NCBI GenBank assembly: GCA_013399695.1
Contig: VXAU01003747.1
Location: 62,001-126,000 of the forward strand
Origin: Formicarius rufipectus
Taxonomy: Eukaryota > Chordata > Aves > Passeriformes > Formicariidae
Length of the DNA stretch: 64,000 bases
Reading direction: 5' to 3'
A program made the position numbers and the translations under genes. The first letter of the stretch is position 1, and every line of letters begins with the position of its first letter. Shown in pieces: positions 40,342-52,694 of the stretch. The notes under the pieces are model-generated. The model saw only the letters and a list, made by a program, of their open reading frames with translations. It was not told the origin of the DNA and ran no database searches.

Positions 40342-42839
40342 AAGGATAAATTGAGGCACCAAACCCTTTCATTATGGAGCAGATAGGGCTTTGTCAAAAG
40401 AGTTAGCTGGAGAAAAAAAAAGATAATCCGTATTTGTTTGCTCCAGAGATACCTAAGATACATCTTCTCAGGCATGATGCAGTTTGTGAAAGTGATTTTT
40501 TGGGAAAAGAAGAAAATTGCAATATCCTTATATATAATGAATTATAGAGGTCTCTCTAAAAAATGGGACTGACACTGTTTCCAAATCTGTGACTTTATGC
40601 AAGAATGAAGAGTCTGGTAGAAAATATATTTGCAGACAGTTGTTAGAGCCCTATTTGGGCAGAACTGAAGCATCTGGGCACAGCTGCTCTGGGGCAAAGC
40701 AGTAGCTTGAAGGCAGCAGCAGCTATGAAGGCTCTCACATAATACGGGTAAACAAACTCTAAATACAAGCCTCCAGTTCAAATCAGTCTGCTCTCTTTCA
40801 ACACAGCGCCCAAAGAAATGCACAGAGAGGGAAGTTACAATATTGGGATCAATGAGATGAAAAGATGATGTACAAGAGAGAATTTATATACTTTAAGTCC
40901 AAGGAATTGATCGGCTTTCAAGAGCTGGAAAATATCAGTTAATAAGTCTAACTTGCTGAACAAATATTTCCAGAGAGGTAGATGTAGGAGAAATATCTGT
41001 GGATTAGACAGGCTGTCATATCAATAGGTCAAATGCAGCAGTACTCAGAAAAGTTTTACCTGGCTGAGAGGCTGATTGCAGTTTTCTGACAGCTACCGTA
41101 TTAACAGAAAACTTGGGGTCGATCTCCCTGAATTTAGGACAAAAGTTTAGCCCAAGTCGGAAGCTTCTGACTGTGTTTTAAAATGGAGCTATTGACTTTT
41201 TCCTTCAAAATGACATTTAATGTTTTTTGTTCCCAAATTGTACAGTTACAATTTCACTCAAAGTGAAAGAAACTATTCTGATCTGCTGAAAAAAACAAAA
41301 TGTTGAATTAGAAGTTGGTGCTAGTTCTTCATGAAATTTGCATTGTTTTGCAAATTCTCCCCCCACAAACTCAAGAAGAAAAACTCTCACAAAATCATAA
41401 TTGAAAAGTTTTATCCGAAAATGTCTCTGGGAAAAAATGAAAACCCCAAGTCTTTATGGAAAATTAAACCTAAAACATTTCCTTCTATGAAGACCTAGTT
41501 AAAAAAAAATAAAAATCTCATGGCTGGCAGTTCCACTGAAGTTTGAACCCAAACACTGAGTGAACATTTATTATAAAAAATCTTGCATAGATCCACTACA
41601 GAAGTAATACAAGTTAAGTACACCATTAAATGCTGAATCTAATTAATTATATTCTAGAAAAATGTCAAAGATCAAGAAAAAATTTCCATATTCATTCAGT
41701 TTGACAGAAGAGATAATTAAATAATTTCTAATTGTATGTCCTTTACAGGTACAATGTATAAGCCTAAAATAATTTTGGTAGGTTTCTGAATGTCACATGT
41801 AGAGTACATTTCCTTCTGTCCTTGTGTAATGGATAACAGCTGCATTTTCACACATTAAAGTATTTGTTCTTACAGAGAACAGTGTGAAATTTTATTCACC
41901 ATTCCTCAGCCATTAGGAAAAAATGAAAAGATTATATACCAAATTATGCAAATTGACATCGCTGATCTTTTAAAATATTGCTGGACGTTTCTGAGATAGA
42001 TTACCAGGATAACCTCTGTACATCAGAAAAACACCGCAGTGCTGGCTATCTCATTTCCATTTTATAGCCTGTGTTACAGACGTAGGTACATTATATTTCA
42101 AAGATATATAGCAAGAAGGCTTATAATTTATCCTTATCTGTAGAATATGAAGTAGGGTTTCAGAGACTCCTGCTTAGGGCTGTTCTGCAGTGCAACTTTG
42201 ATAAAATTGGCAACCTATCTTTTTAGTCAAAGATTTATGGGACACATGACTGCTTCAAATTCACTTTTTAACCAGGAAGAGCATTTCATATAGAAGGCTC
42301 CCTCAGCAGATATTGGGTGCAATCACTACTGTTGAAAGGGAAATAGCTTTTGCTGACATAAATTGATTTTTAGTACCTAGGTGAACCTCCTGGTCCCTGG
42401 AGCTGGCTAGTATAGGACCAGGGTGTCCAGCCTCCCAACTAAATTATAGGCAAGGAAGCTCATGGTAAGGAATTTGCTTTCACTATGAGCAAACAAGACC
42501 TGCAGGGGCATGAGTTGCACTAAATTAAGAATATTTGATGTCACAGAAAAGGGTACCACTACATTACTACATTATCCTAAACCTTAAGGCTCTCTAAGGC
42601 AGAGATCACTGCCTTCATCCACTGTCCACAGTGACCTGGTTTTTCTGGGACACATCTCCCTTAGGGTAGCTCAGCTCTGCAGCCAGTGTCTCTGTATTGC
42701 TCCAAGTAAATTACTGGAAATTGGAGAACCTGATTGCCTGATATCCTCTGACATATTCCTGATACAGTGCCCATGTGGGAGATAACTGGGCACTCAAGGG
42801 GCAAGCACAGAGTCCTGCAATTTATGCCCAATACAACTG
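40342..42839. other. Non-coding sequence
   Basis: AT-rich unique sequence with no family identified. The 93-codon minus-strand frame at 40,542-40,823 is featureless. Confidence 0.55.
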
Positions 42840-42940
42840 TACCTGCTCAACAAGAGTGTTATGGTGATTAATTAATTCATCTTTGCAAAGCACTTTGAAA
42901 GATTAAAAGCTGCAATTAAAGTGCTTGGCTTGTACAAAGC
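42840..42940 (+). mobile_element. MIR/L2-type 3' end, ancient fragment
   Basis: The series ACCTGCTCAACAAGAGTG, then GGTGATTAATTAATTCAT, then TTTGCAAAGCACTTTGAAAG matches the conserved 3' region shared by old amniote MIR, L2 and L3-type elements ('ACCTACCTCACAGGG...GTGAGGATTAA...TGTAAAGCGCTTTGA'). The words occur in the right order and spacing. Family assignment within that group is not possible by eye. The copy is diverged and non-coding, as expected for an element older than birds. Confidence 0.6.
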
Positions 42941-45900
42941 TGAGACAACAAAATACTTTGGAAGAAAACAATAACTGATAACTTTGAATATTAGTGCTGC
43001 CACTTAGAAATAATGCACAGACAGTAGTAAATTAATGAACTGGGTTTTAATGAATACTATAACCTGAAGGGATGGAAAAATTGCAAAGACGTGCTAAAAT
43101 ATTCTGAACTGCTTAACAACTGTGGATAATATCCAGAGGCTATACCTGGATATAAACGAAGGATGAGGTAGTGGGTTTTTGTGCTGCTTACCAAGTCTAG
43201 GAAAGTTTCTAGAAAGTCACTTATCTTTCTGGTATCTAAACATCAAAGAAAGTTAAATTGCAAAGCAGATACTATGCTCTCTGTCATGAAAAAGCTGTAA
43301 AATAGTGGAAAAATCTGCTCTGCCTAGGAATTGTGTTGAAATAACTGATGTAACTTCAGTTTCATGCTCTAAACCCTGATCACCACACAGCACAGAAAAA
43401 GCCATCTTTTCATCTGCTAACAGTAATGCAACTCCTGTTCTTTAATTTGTACTTGGAAAGACAACAGATTTATTCACTTCAGGAAGAAAAATTCCCTACA
43501 GAGAAAGGGCCCTTGAGTAATTTGTTTTCCTAGCAATGCTTTTATGTTTTGCAGTACAGGATGGTATTGGGAACCTTGAATGCAACCACAAATACATGTG
43601 TAAATATACTCTGACAGTGTTTTTCTTCATTCCTGCCTGCAAAAGAATGCAGAAATTGCATATATTTAAGATTAATGGAAACTCAGCACTGAAATGAGCA
43701 GCACTGACTTGTCTTGCATACTTCATTTCCCAGGGTCCCCAGTTTCAGCCAGGTTTGTGCGTGGGTATGACTCAGTGTTAGATAATTTGAAATTCATCCA
43801 AGGTAACTCTTAAGAAACTTGTTAATACCTCACTTTACATTATGGTGTTGCTTACATTTTGGGTTGGATCCTTCACTGCTATCAGCTAGACTGCTGTTAT
43901 GAAAGCAAAAGAGAACTTTGCAACTACAGCAATGAGGAATCCAGAAGCAGGTGAACTGCAGTAGAGGGAGTAACTTAAGTGGCAGAAGTAGTACTGGTAC
44001 TCTCTGAAATGCCCATGCCACACTAATGATAGAATACAAACCAACAGAAAGGTAGAGCCTGGAAAGCTGTGCAGTCGCATCTCTACACAACGAAATGGAC
44101 CTGAACCACAGGTAATAGCACTGTCCAAAGATATAAATATTATCAAATTGTTACACATATATTCCATTGCATTGGGTAATATGTGTATTGTGATGTGTAT
44201 GTGATTCTTAGTTGCTTATACCATCTATAGTATATGAGATCCAAGAATTGCTCAACACCAGAGCATTCATTGATGATTTTATAGCCCAAATTTTATTGTT
44301 TGCTATTTGGCTATCAGATTTATATGGACTACTATGGTCATATATCAGCTAGAGTTGAGAAATCATAGTTGCTTCTTTTACTTAATTAATCAAAGATAAA
44401 GATTATAGTTCTCCAGGGATTACAGGAGAAGATACCTCTACCTCATTAATGTTTCCAAGGCTTTCTACAGCCTGAGCATTCCTGGCTACAGTACAAATGT
44501 ATATGGGGGCCTCAGTTCCAGTTTGGCCCAATGGCTAAGTCATTGTCTGCTCTTACAAAGGAACACAGGCATGGTGCCTACACCATTCTCCAATCTCATC
44601 ATTGGAATTTCAGTGCTAGGAAAGCACCAAAACCAAACACTTCCGTGGCCTTAATGTGAGCAGTCCCCAGCAAATATTCTCCCAAGAGATTTTCCATTTG
44701 CTTGCCTGTTACATTCCCCATTATCCTCTTGGCTAAACCAGCCTCACAGCCAGCATTTCCACTTCTCTTTCAAAATAGTATGCACACTTTCACAGCAAAG
44801 CAGGAAATCTTGAGCCAGAGTTTCAGCTTCCTGCTCATTTTCTCAAAGCTCTGTTGATTCTACAGGTTATCCAGCAAAGATGCCAATAACTCCATTGCCA
44901 CACTCAATTCAAAGCTTATTTCAGAACAGCTGCACATCTTTCATGTTTTTATTGACATAGCTACCACAGGCTTGTAAAATTTCATTAGCTGTACTTAAAG
45001 ACATTATTATCACGTTGTGTGTTTATATTATACAGAAATAAATCTGAAAAGAATTCTGCATCATTTTCACCCATAAATGCTCAGCCATTTAGACATGGAT
45101 ATGCAAGTATGCAATATATCGTATGAAATGCAAACTTCCCTACACTTTCCTCATTATAAAATACCACAGGGAGCATTTGTACCTTAGGGATGATTTTTTT
45201 TTCCATTCTTAATCATTCCTTGGCTATATTTGAAAATACGAAGAAGTCATCAGTCATAATGGCTTCTGATCTGCACATCTGAATGCCTAAGAAAAGTCTT
45301 CAGATGTTCACGAATTTGCACCACTCCTGCACTTAATTTAGAATCTAAATGAACTGCCAACATTTGAAATATCCCCTAAAGTAAATACTTCTGTAAATAT
45401 TTCATTTAATCAATTAAAACAGAACATGTTTAAAAATATCATATTATAATTTCTCATCTAAATTTCAAAAGCAAAAAATCAAAAAGCTATCTTTTAATGA
45501 GGTAAAAAGCTACTTCACTTTGATTTCTTTTATAAATGGAGTTTGATTGAAGTCTGTATGTTCCATAAAATGTTTTGATCTTGTTGAATAAGCAGTTTCT
45601 GTTGGAAAATTGTATTTTCATCATTTCTAGGAGAAATTGGTATTGTTCTATTAACTTCAGTGATTTACAGCAAGTGAGGACCTGACTTGTAACAACAGCA
45701 ATCTTTGCAGGTATCTTGTCGACACTTTTAAACTGAAAAGGTTTTGTACAACAACTGAGCAGGCATTTTGAAAAGATTGAGGATGGTGGATGAACAGTAA
45801 ATTACTTTATATTAATAAGCTTTGTTTCAATGTGTTTCTTGGCAAGCGGAGCAGAAGATGAGCCTTAGCAAAGAACCATTCCAAGAGATGCCCACACATG

Positions 45901-46878
45901 GCTACCGTGCTATTTGCTTTAAAATACAGATTTCAAAATACTGCCTAAAGCCATCTACATGGATCAAGCAGGGTCACAGCATGACAAAGCTGCCGCTGCT
46001 TGAGAGAAATAAAGCTATATTTCTCCAAGTGAGGGCTGACAGTCTTATCAACCACTTGACAGTGGGGACAGAAACCAAGCATTTATGGTCATACCTGTAT
46101 AGTGTGCATACAAGCTTCAGCAAATGTAGATATACATATATATAATATGTGCATGTACCAAGGGCACCTTTAACTAAAAAACCTCAACCAGTAGCTTCCT
46201 GAGGTCCTCAGATGACTCATTCCACTGCAACAATATAGCAGGGTTTTATCAAAAGGTTTTGGAGAGTCCCAGAGTGGCATATTGGTATACATTGTGGTCC
46301 TTTGTTTTCACTTATTCACTGTCTTCATAATTTTGTCCCATTTTTGGATCAAAAAACCCATTTTAATTCTTTGTGTATAGATAAGTACACTAAATGTTAC
46401 ATAGCTTTGGTGTCATTAGGAATAGCAATAATGAATAGCTCTGTCAGTCCTATGTAAGACATAAGACCAAGTCTAAGCTGCTTCAGTAGCGTTATTATTT
46501 TGATGGGTTGAAAATGAGTTGCTTGGCAATTATAAAGAACCATTTCTATAGAAACATAACCCCTGACAGACACGGAGAAAAGAGGGAAATAAAAATTTAA
46601 AAAAGTAGGCAGAACTCCCATAAATCATTTGTACCTAAGTTGCACAGTTTCAAACACTTCACCTGGAGATAAACAGAAGCAGGTAACCCCACGCTTGGAG
46701 TCAGGTGCTCCTACGCTTTTTCACCACAGGGTTTGTTTAGGATGGTAGTTTCATGAACAACCTTAATGGTTCAATAGTGACAAAAACTTACCGCTGAGGA
46801 CCATATTGAGCTAGCAGGGGCATTATCCACATTGTAAAACTGCATTTGAGTCCAAAATGATCCTGACAAATTGGACAT
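42941..46878. other. Non-coding sequence
   Basis: AT-rich sequence without recognised gene or transposon. Open frames of 76-107 codons (for example 45,822-46,145, plus strand) show no motif and no gene context. A short TA-rich patch lies at about 46,130-46,146. Confidence 0.55.
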
Positions 46879-46908
46879 GGTAGGTGGAGGGGAGGTGGGT
46901 GGGGGGGA
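46879..46908 (+). other. G-quadruplex-capable G-rich tract
   Basis: Three G runs, 46,889-46,892 (4 G), 46,897-46,899 (3 G) and 46,901-46,907 (7 G, which can be split into two), give four G3 tracts with loops of about 5, 1 and 1 bases. That satisfies the usual G3+N1-7 rule on the plus strand. It is isolated in AT-rich DNA, with no promoter evidence beside it. Confidence 0.65.
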
Positions 46909-49900
46909 GAAAAAAGGAGCAGATGGGCAAAATTCAGAATGGAACACTATGAATAATTCAAGTATAGAAGACAGTACCTACCAACAAGACAAAGTTACTT
47001 TAGAGCACAACCTAAATGGAAGAGTCTTGAGGGGAAGTATAATAGTATTAAAGTAAGACAACCAAACGTTAAACATGCCAAAGGCGTGGGAATAATCTGT
47101 CTGGCATGTCCTTAAAGGTGCAGACATGTCATGGGAATAAGCTGCAGCAAAACGGTTTTGGGACAAATATAGGAACACATTTCTATGTGATTCTATAAAA
47201 AAGCTGTCTGGGAAAGGTGAATAATCCTCTGTGCTGAAGACAATGAGCAGAAGGATAGAAAAATATCCTCTGCCACAAACTGCACATCCCAGACCTCTTC
47301 AGTGCCAGGTGATTTCTCTGTGCCAAACATGGCAGGCAGGCTTCTGAACTATAGCTGATCCCACTGATCTCACTGCAAACAGCCCACCAAAACATGGAAA
47401 CCCCTGACAGCATAGGGGGATACAACGGCAGTTCCAATATTTAACAGGGATGTAGATCACCATGTGTAAAGAAGAGGATCTTTGCCACAAAGTTTGTGCA
47501 AGAGTGAATTCCTATTTGAAAGCAAATTATATAAGACCAGTTTATACACCTTTACTCCAAGAGAGATATTTTTTTTTGTTTTAGAATGAAATATAACATC
47601 ACAGGGATCAAACCTGAGCATTATTTAGAAGACAAGACATCATCTTGTAAAGACCATCACAAATCCAAAGGCTGCATTGACATAGAAATAACACAGTAAT
47701 AATAAATTTGATACAGAGAAGATTACAGGATATTTCAATGACATATCTTTGAAATATATCAGTGTTGTATTGCCAAGGCAGATATTTGAACAAAATGCTC
47801 AGGAGACTACCAGTTTCACATCTTTGACTTGAGAAAGTAAGAAAGCTTATAAGGAAAATAAGCATGATCTTCCTCATATAAAAAGAAAAGGAATTTGTTT
47901 TTTTCCAGTTACAATCTTTCCTGGGAATAAGTGTGGGGACTGAAGCTTTCATATCACTGTTCACCTAAAAGTAATTGTTCATCTTTTTGAATTGGAAGGA
48001 AATCTGCTCAGTTTTTACCAAGTTACTAGTGAGAAAGAACTAGCTCCCTGAACTAGGATTATTTTTTTTTTATTTTGAAACCTGATTAAGACAATAAAAC
48101 AACAAATCAAACAAAGAACAACCACAACCACACTTCTCTTGCTCAGATTGTTTCAGTGACTGAGAAACTTTAACTCTGAGAAATAAATAATTTCACTCAG
48201 TAGATCTTGTTACTACATAGAACTCTGTTCAAATTAACAAATGTACAGGTCAAATTGGTAAAGTCAGGTACACATGGAGCAGACTACATGATTCTCTCCC
48301 AGCTGGAGCATAAAGCAAAGCCCTTCCTTCCTCTCATTTTAATACCTTACTCCCCAGTTCCTGCTAATGCTCATGCTATGGGAAACAGTTCACACAAAAG
48401 AAGTCCAGGCCTTAATCTCTAAAACAGGAGCAATTTAATGTGATTCAATGTGCCATTAACATTGATTAAATAATTGGAAGGGTGAAAAACTGTCAGCTCC
48501 AGTGTGAAGTAGTTGCTTTATATTGGCAAACACAGCACGAGCAAGTCACTTCAGTAGTGCTGACAGTGTCTCTGTGAAATACAAACCTCCGGGTGGGAGA
48601 TGTGCCATGTACAAGTCCTTACCTTCATAACAGAGATCTAGCCTAATGGAAGTGAAAGCATACAGAGAAGAAAACAAAACAAAAAAGTGAAGAGGTATGT
48701 CTCTAAAATGGTCATACTAATAGAGAGACATGCTGATAAAGATTATACCCTGTGGTTCGACAGAAAACGTATTCTTTGGATTATACTGTGGTGATTTATT
48801 ATAGATGGGTACAGTGATTCATTTCACTGAAGTAATTAAATTTCTGTTGACTCAGAAATCTCATAACTCAAGAGGTTCAGCAATCCCTTGAGTTACTTTC
48901 AAGAGAAAATGAAATTAAGGTATGTTGGATATAGACAAAATGAACAGACCAGGCTCATAAAAGTTAGCTAATCGAAAAATTCTGTGCCATAGACACTCAT
49001 ACACTCAACTAGCTCTGTCGCCACTTGATTATTCTAATGTCCTTCCTTTTATAGCTCATACCTGCATTAATTTATGGTCCATTGCATCAAAATGTCAACT
49101 GTATCCAATGTAAAATTTTATAGTGGAATAAGAAAGCATGATTGCACTCCACTGCTTCAGGCTAAAATGTGTTACGTCACCTGCTCTCCAAGGTAAAGAT
49201 CACAAACTGAGAATAAACAAGCATTGGAATTTTAAAACTACTTTTACTGCTTCAATGCTGTTTTATCTATCATATCTACTACATGTTCCTTCACAAACCC
49301 CAGCCTGTTGAAGTGCAGTTGAGATTGTGTCTACTAGACTGTGTGCTTATCACCCTTCAGGAAATCAAAGCAAAACAAGAGGATTAGCAACCAAGAGCTA
49401 CTCTGTTGTGTCCTCACTCATAGGAAGAAGGACCTTACTCCACAAGTTGCTCAGCTTCCATCAATAAAGGTGTCCTTTGCAAAAAGGTAGGCACTGGTCC
49501 CAAGGGAAAGCAGACCAACACCTCCACAACTCTCACAAGAGCTTCCTCACTAAACAGACACAGCCCCTGCTAACTATCAAACTTGCCACCCTCAGCTGCC
49601 CCTCTTGCCAACCAACTCCACCAAGAATATTTTTTCTTTTTCAGCAAGCTTTCTGTATTGTCCATGTTTCTTTCTGATGTTTGCCTTTGACAGGACATAG
49701 CACAAAGCACTAACTTAGAATTCTCAAAACTGAGGGTCCAACCTAAGAAACTGTGTGTAACCCACTAATTTAACTGTGAATAGTGTTAACATGCAGATCA
49801 ATGTGCCTGACATCCCCCCTCTTCAACTACTGATCAGAGCCCACTAAACAACAGAAACTTTACTTCTAACTTCAGTGGATCTGTAACCACACTCAGTTAT

Positions 49901-52657
49901 GTTAGCTTAGCACATCAAACTAAAACTTCCTAAGCTGGCTGGCTGCAGAAGCATTTGTAGTTTAAACACAAAAATTTAATTTAGATGACACTTTCTGATT
50001 TTATTTGGTTCATGTAGGCACTATTCCCCCCTCTATATTAAAGAAAAAAAAGTAGAGAGGGAAACAAAACCAGAAATGACCTCCAAATATTTTGAATTCT
50101 GATCACCACTTCATTCCTATCTGGTATAAATTGCGATTAAAGTCAGATCAGGTCTTCTAATTTAAACATGTTGAAAATGTTTCCAAATGAGCTCTAGACT
50201 TACCTGATAATAATAATAAAAAAACCCCCTAAATTTGATAAATATCAAAGACTAACTGCTAAAAAATCACACAACATTAAACTCAAGAGTATGTTTAAGG
50301 TAATTATTTCCTACTATTCTACTCTCAGAAGATAAATTCAAAAAACACAAAAATTCCCTTCCAAGCTACCTCATGTCCTTTCAGTCCAATGGCAAGGCTG
50401 CAAGTTTTACTTCCTCTAAAATATGCAGAGTTTGAAAAAATCTCAAGGTAATCAGAAGGGAATGATTTTGAATCATGTCACCCAAAAGTCAGGGTAAGTA
50501 AATCCACAGCTAATATAAATCCATAGTAACAGGAACAAATCTGATTTATCCTAGCTGGCTAATAGTTTCATGGGCTTATTTTCCTTAAGAAAAAAAAAAA
50601 ATAATTACATAACAGCACTGTGTAACTAATATGATCTTCTAGCTTGATTTGTTCCCTAATTAGTTTTCAAACTTACGCAGTTGCTAGTCTTGAACATCTT
50701 TTTATCTTCACTCTGCATTCTTAAATTATATTTAAGCTGAAGAGGAGCTTTAATTCAAATCCTTCAGGTCGAGCACACAACTTCAAGAAAAAAAGAGAAA
50801 TTTGATTCAGCTTTGACTTTTTGAAAAAGCTCTCCCTCATTATTGAGGCCACAATCCTCAAAACATTTTTAAAAAACAGCTCCCTTATGAGTTTCAGTTC
50901 AGAGCATTTTGAATATTTACAGATTCTACTTTATAAAAGTGCTCCAAAGACCACCAAACTAAAACATAGGTCTTAAGTCTATAATTTAAAATATCTCTCT
51001 AAAATGATATGGGCTTTTGAGAAATACTGGTACCTAACAATGAGATCCTACCTAAAAATTATATCAAAATATGATACCAATGTGGGCAGTTAAATCTAAG
51101 TTTGACCCCTATTTAGCTTTCTCAGTCCTGACCTCATGTCCTGGTATAGGCTGTCCCCCTGGATACTCTCACCAAATAGGACGAGACCATTAGGTCCTCA
51201 AGGTGTGAGAGAATGTGTTTATCAGTTAACATGGCCTCTGTCAGGCTTCTGAGACACTAACAACTCAATGGGGGAGATATTCAAGATGCACCTCTTGGTA
51301 TTTGAACCTTTTCTATTGTGTCCTGACAGGATGTCAGGAATCCCACAGACCAAAGGAGGAACAGATAGGCATGAGGAAAAGGAAAATTCATCCTACTCAC
51401 AGTGGGAAGAGAACAAAGAATAAAGACTGCATGCAAGACTGTTCAAACATCATCGACATTCATGTGCAATAAAAAACTAAACCAAAGGAACTTATCACAT
51501 TGGGGATGTGAAAATGGGGAAGGCATTTTGCCTGTGAGGATATGGATCTATCCACTTCCTTGGTGCATTGAAGGGCTTGGAGAAGAACTCAAATAAATAT
51601 TGCCTTTAATTAGGCAATTTAGATTCTTGTTATAGAGCCATTCAAGGAAGGAATCAAGACCAACTCTAAATACACCAGACCAAACAGCTTTAAACAAAGG
51701 ACAGATGTACGTGAATGGCTGCTTTCTCTTGCTTATGCAAAATATTCCCAATATCCAAATGAAATTTAAAGAAAAACTAAACACTATGCTTCTCTAATCC
51801 TTCGCAAAAAGACAAATACATTAAAAAAAATCTCCAACTGGCACAAAAGGTTTGATCACAGTCTTTACCAGTATCTGGAACTATCTCAAAAGAAGCCTTT
51901 TACCTAAGCAGCCAGAGGCTACAACTCTTCTCAAGCTTGAATATCCCATTGGTGGTGGGAGACCAAATGGACCACTTATTGATACCTCTGGCAGAAGGCT
52001 GTTTGTTCAAAGTGTTCTCTGAATCATCTGTTTTCAGAGAAGTTCAAGTCCCTTTAAAATTCTTTTGATGAAGTCTTTAAGGAATGTCTGAGTCTCAGAC
52101 ACACCTCTGCTCAGGGAGGAGTGCCAAGAGCTGTTTCAGCTGATACATTACCCTTACTATATTTCTCCTACTGAGTGGAGAGGTACTTTTTCTTCCTGTG
52201 GCATTCCCCACATCCACCCCCTATCTACCGAGCATATAAATTCACCCCATTGAATGTCCCAATCCTGTTGTCTGCATAAAATTTAGGAATTAAGAAGTCC
52301 CCAGGCAATAGATTTGGGCCGTTTTTGTTCACCCAACCCTGAGTTTCCTTGGCAAATCAAAGTTTTGTATGCAAAGCCTGCTGAATCAAACAGCCAGCAA
52401 TCCATATCATTCAATTTGCCACACTGTTTGGAGAAAAATAAAAGCTGAAAAACTTATTCTTGCAAGAAACAGAAATCAAAGAGTGGGAGAAAAACAAAGA
52501 AGCTCAGCTCAGTTTTAAAAGACATTCACTCTCAAGAGGCACTCAGTCTCAAGAAAATAAAGAAAACCATCAGTGCTCAATGTAAGGAAGTTTCCCTAAA
52601 CATGCAGCTTCCTTCTTGTAGCGCTCTCTGAGGTGTACACAAAATCATTCTCTACAG
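46909..52657. other. Long non-coding stretch
   Basis: No gene, RNA or recognised transposon. T- and A-rich runs occur near 47,571, 48,061, 50,041 and 50,589. The 118-codon minus-strand frame at 47,608-47,964 is rich in aromatic and hydrophobic residues but has no family match I know. The stretch at 49.5-49.7 kb is somewhat C-rich but not CpG-rich. Confidence 0.55.
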
Positions 52658-52694
52658 TGCCAGCGTAGTTGCATGGAGTCGATGGCAGAAACAG
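52658..52694 (+). other. Possible 37-base microexon, low confidence
   Basis: An acceptor-like TTCTCTACAG ends at 52,657 and a consensus donor CAG|GTGAGT begins at 52,695, enclosing 37 bases that are open in two frames. No partner exons were found. Both sites are good, but short acceptor-donor pairs arise by chance in long non-coding DNA. Confidence 0.12.

Noticed and set aside
43160..43180. GATGAGGTAGTGGGTTTTT resembling the start of a let-7 family microRNA
   Set aside because: Only the first part resembles let-7, the rest differs, and no complementary arm for a precursor hairpin is seen nearby.
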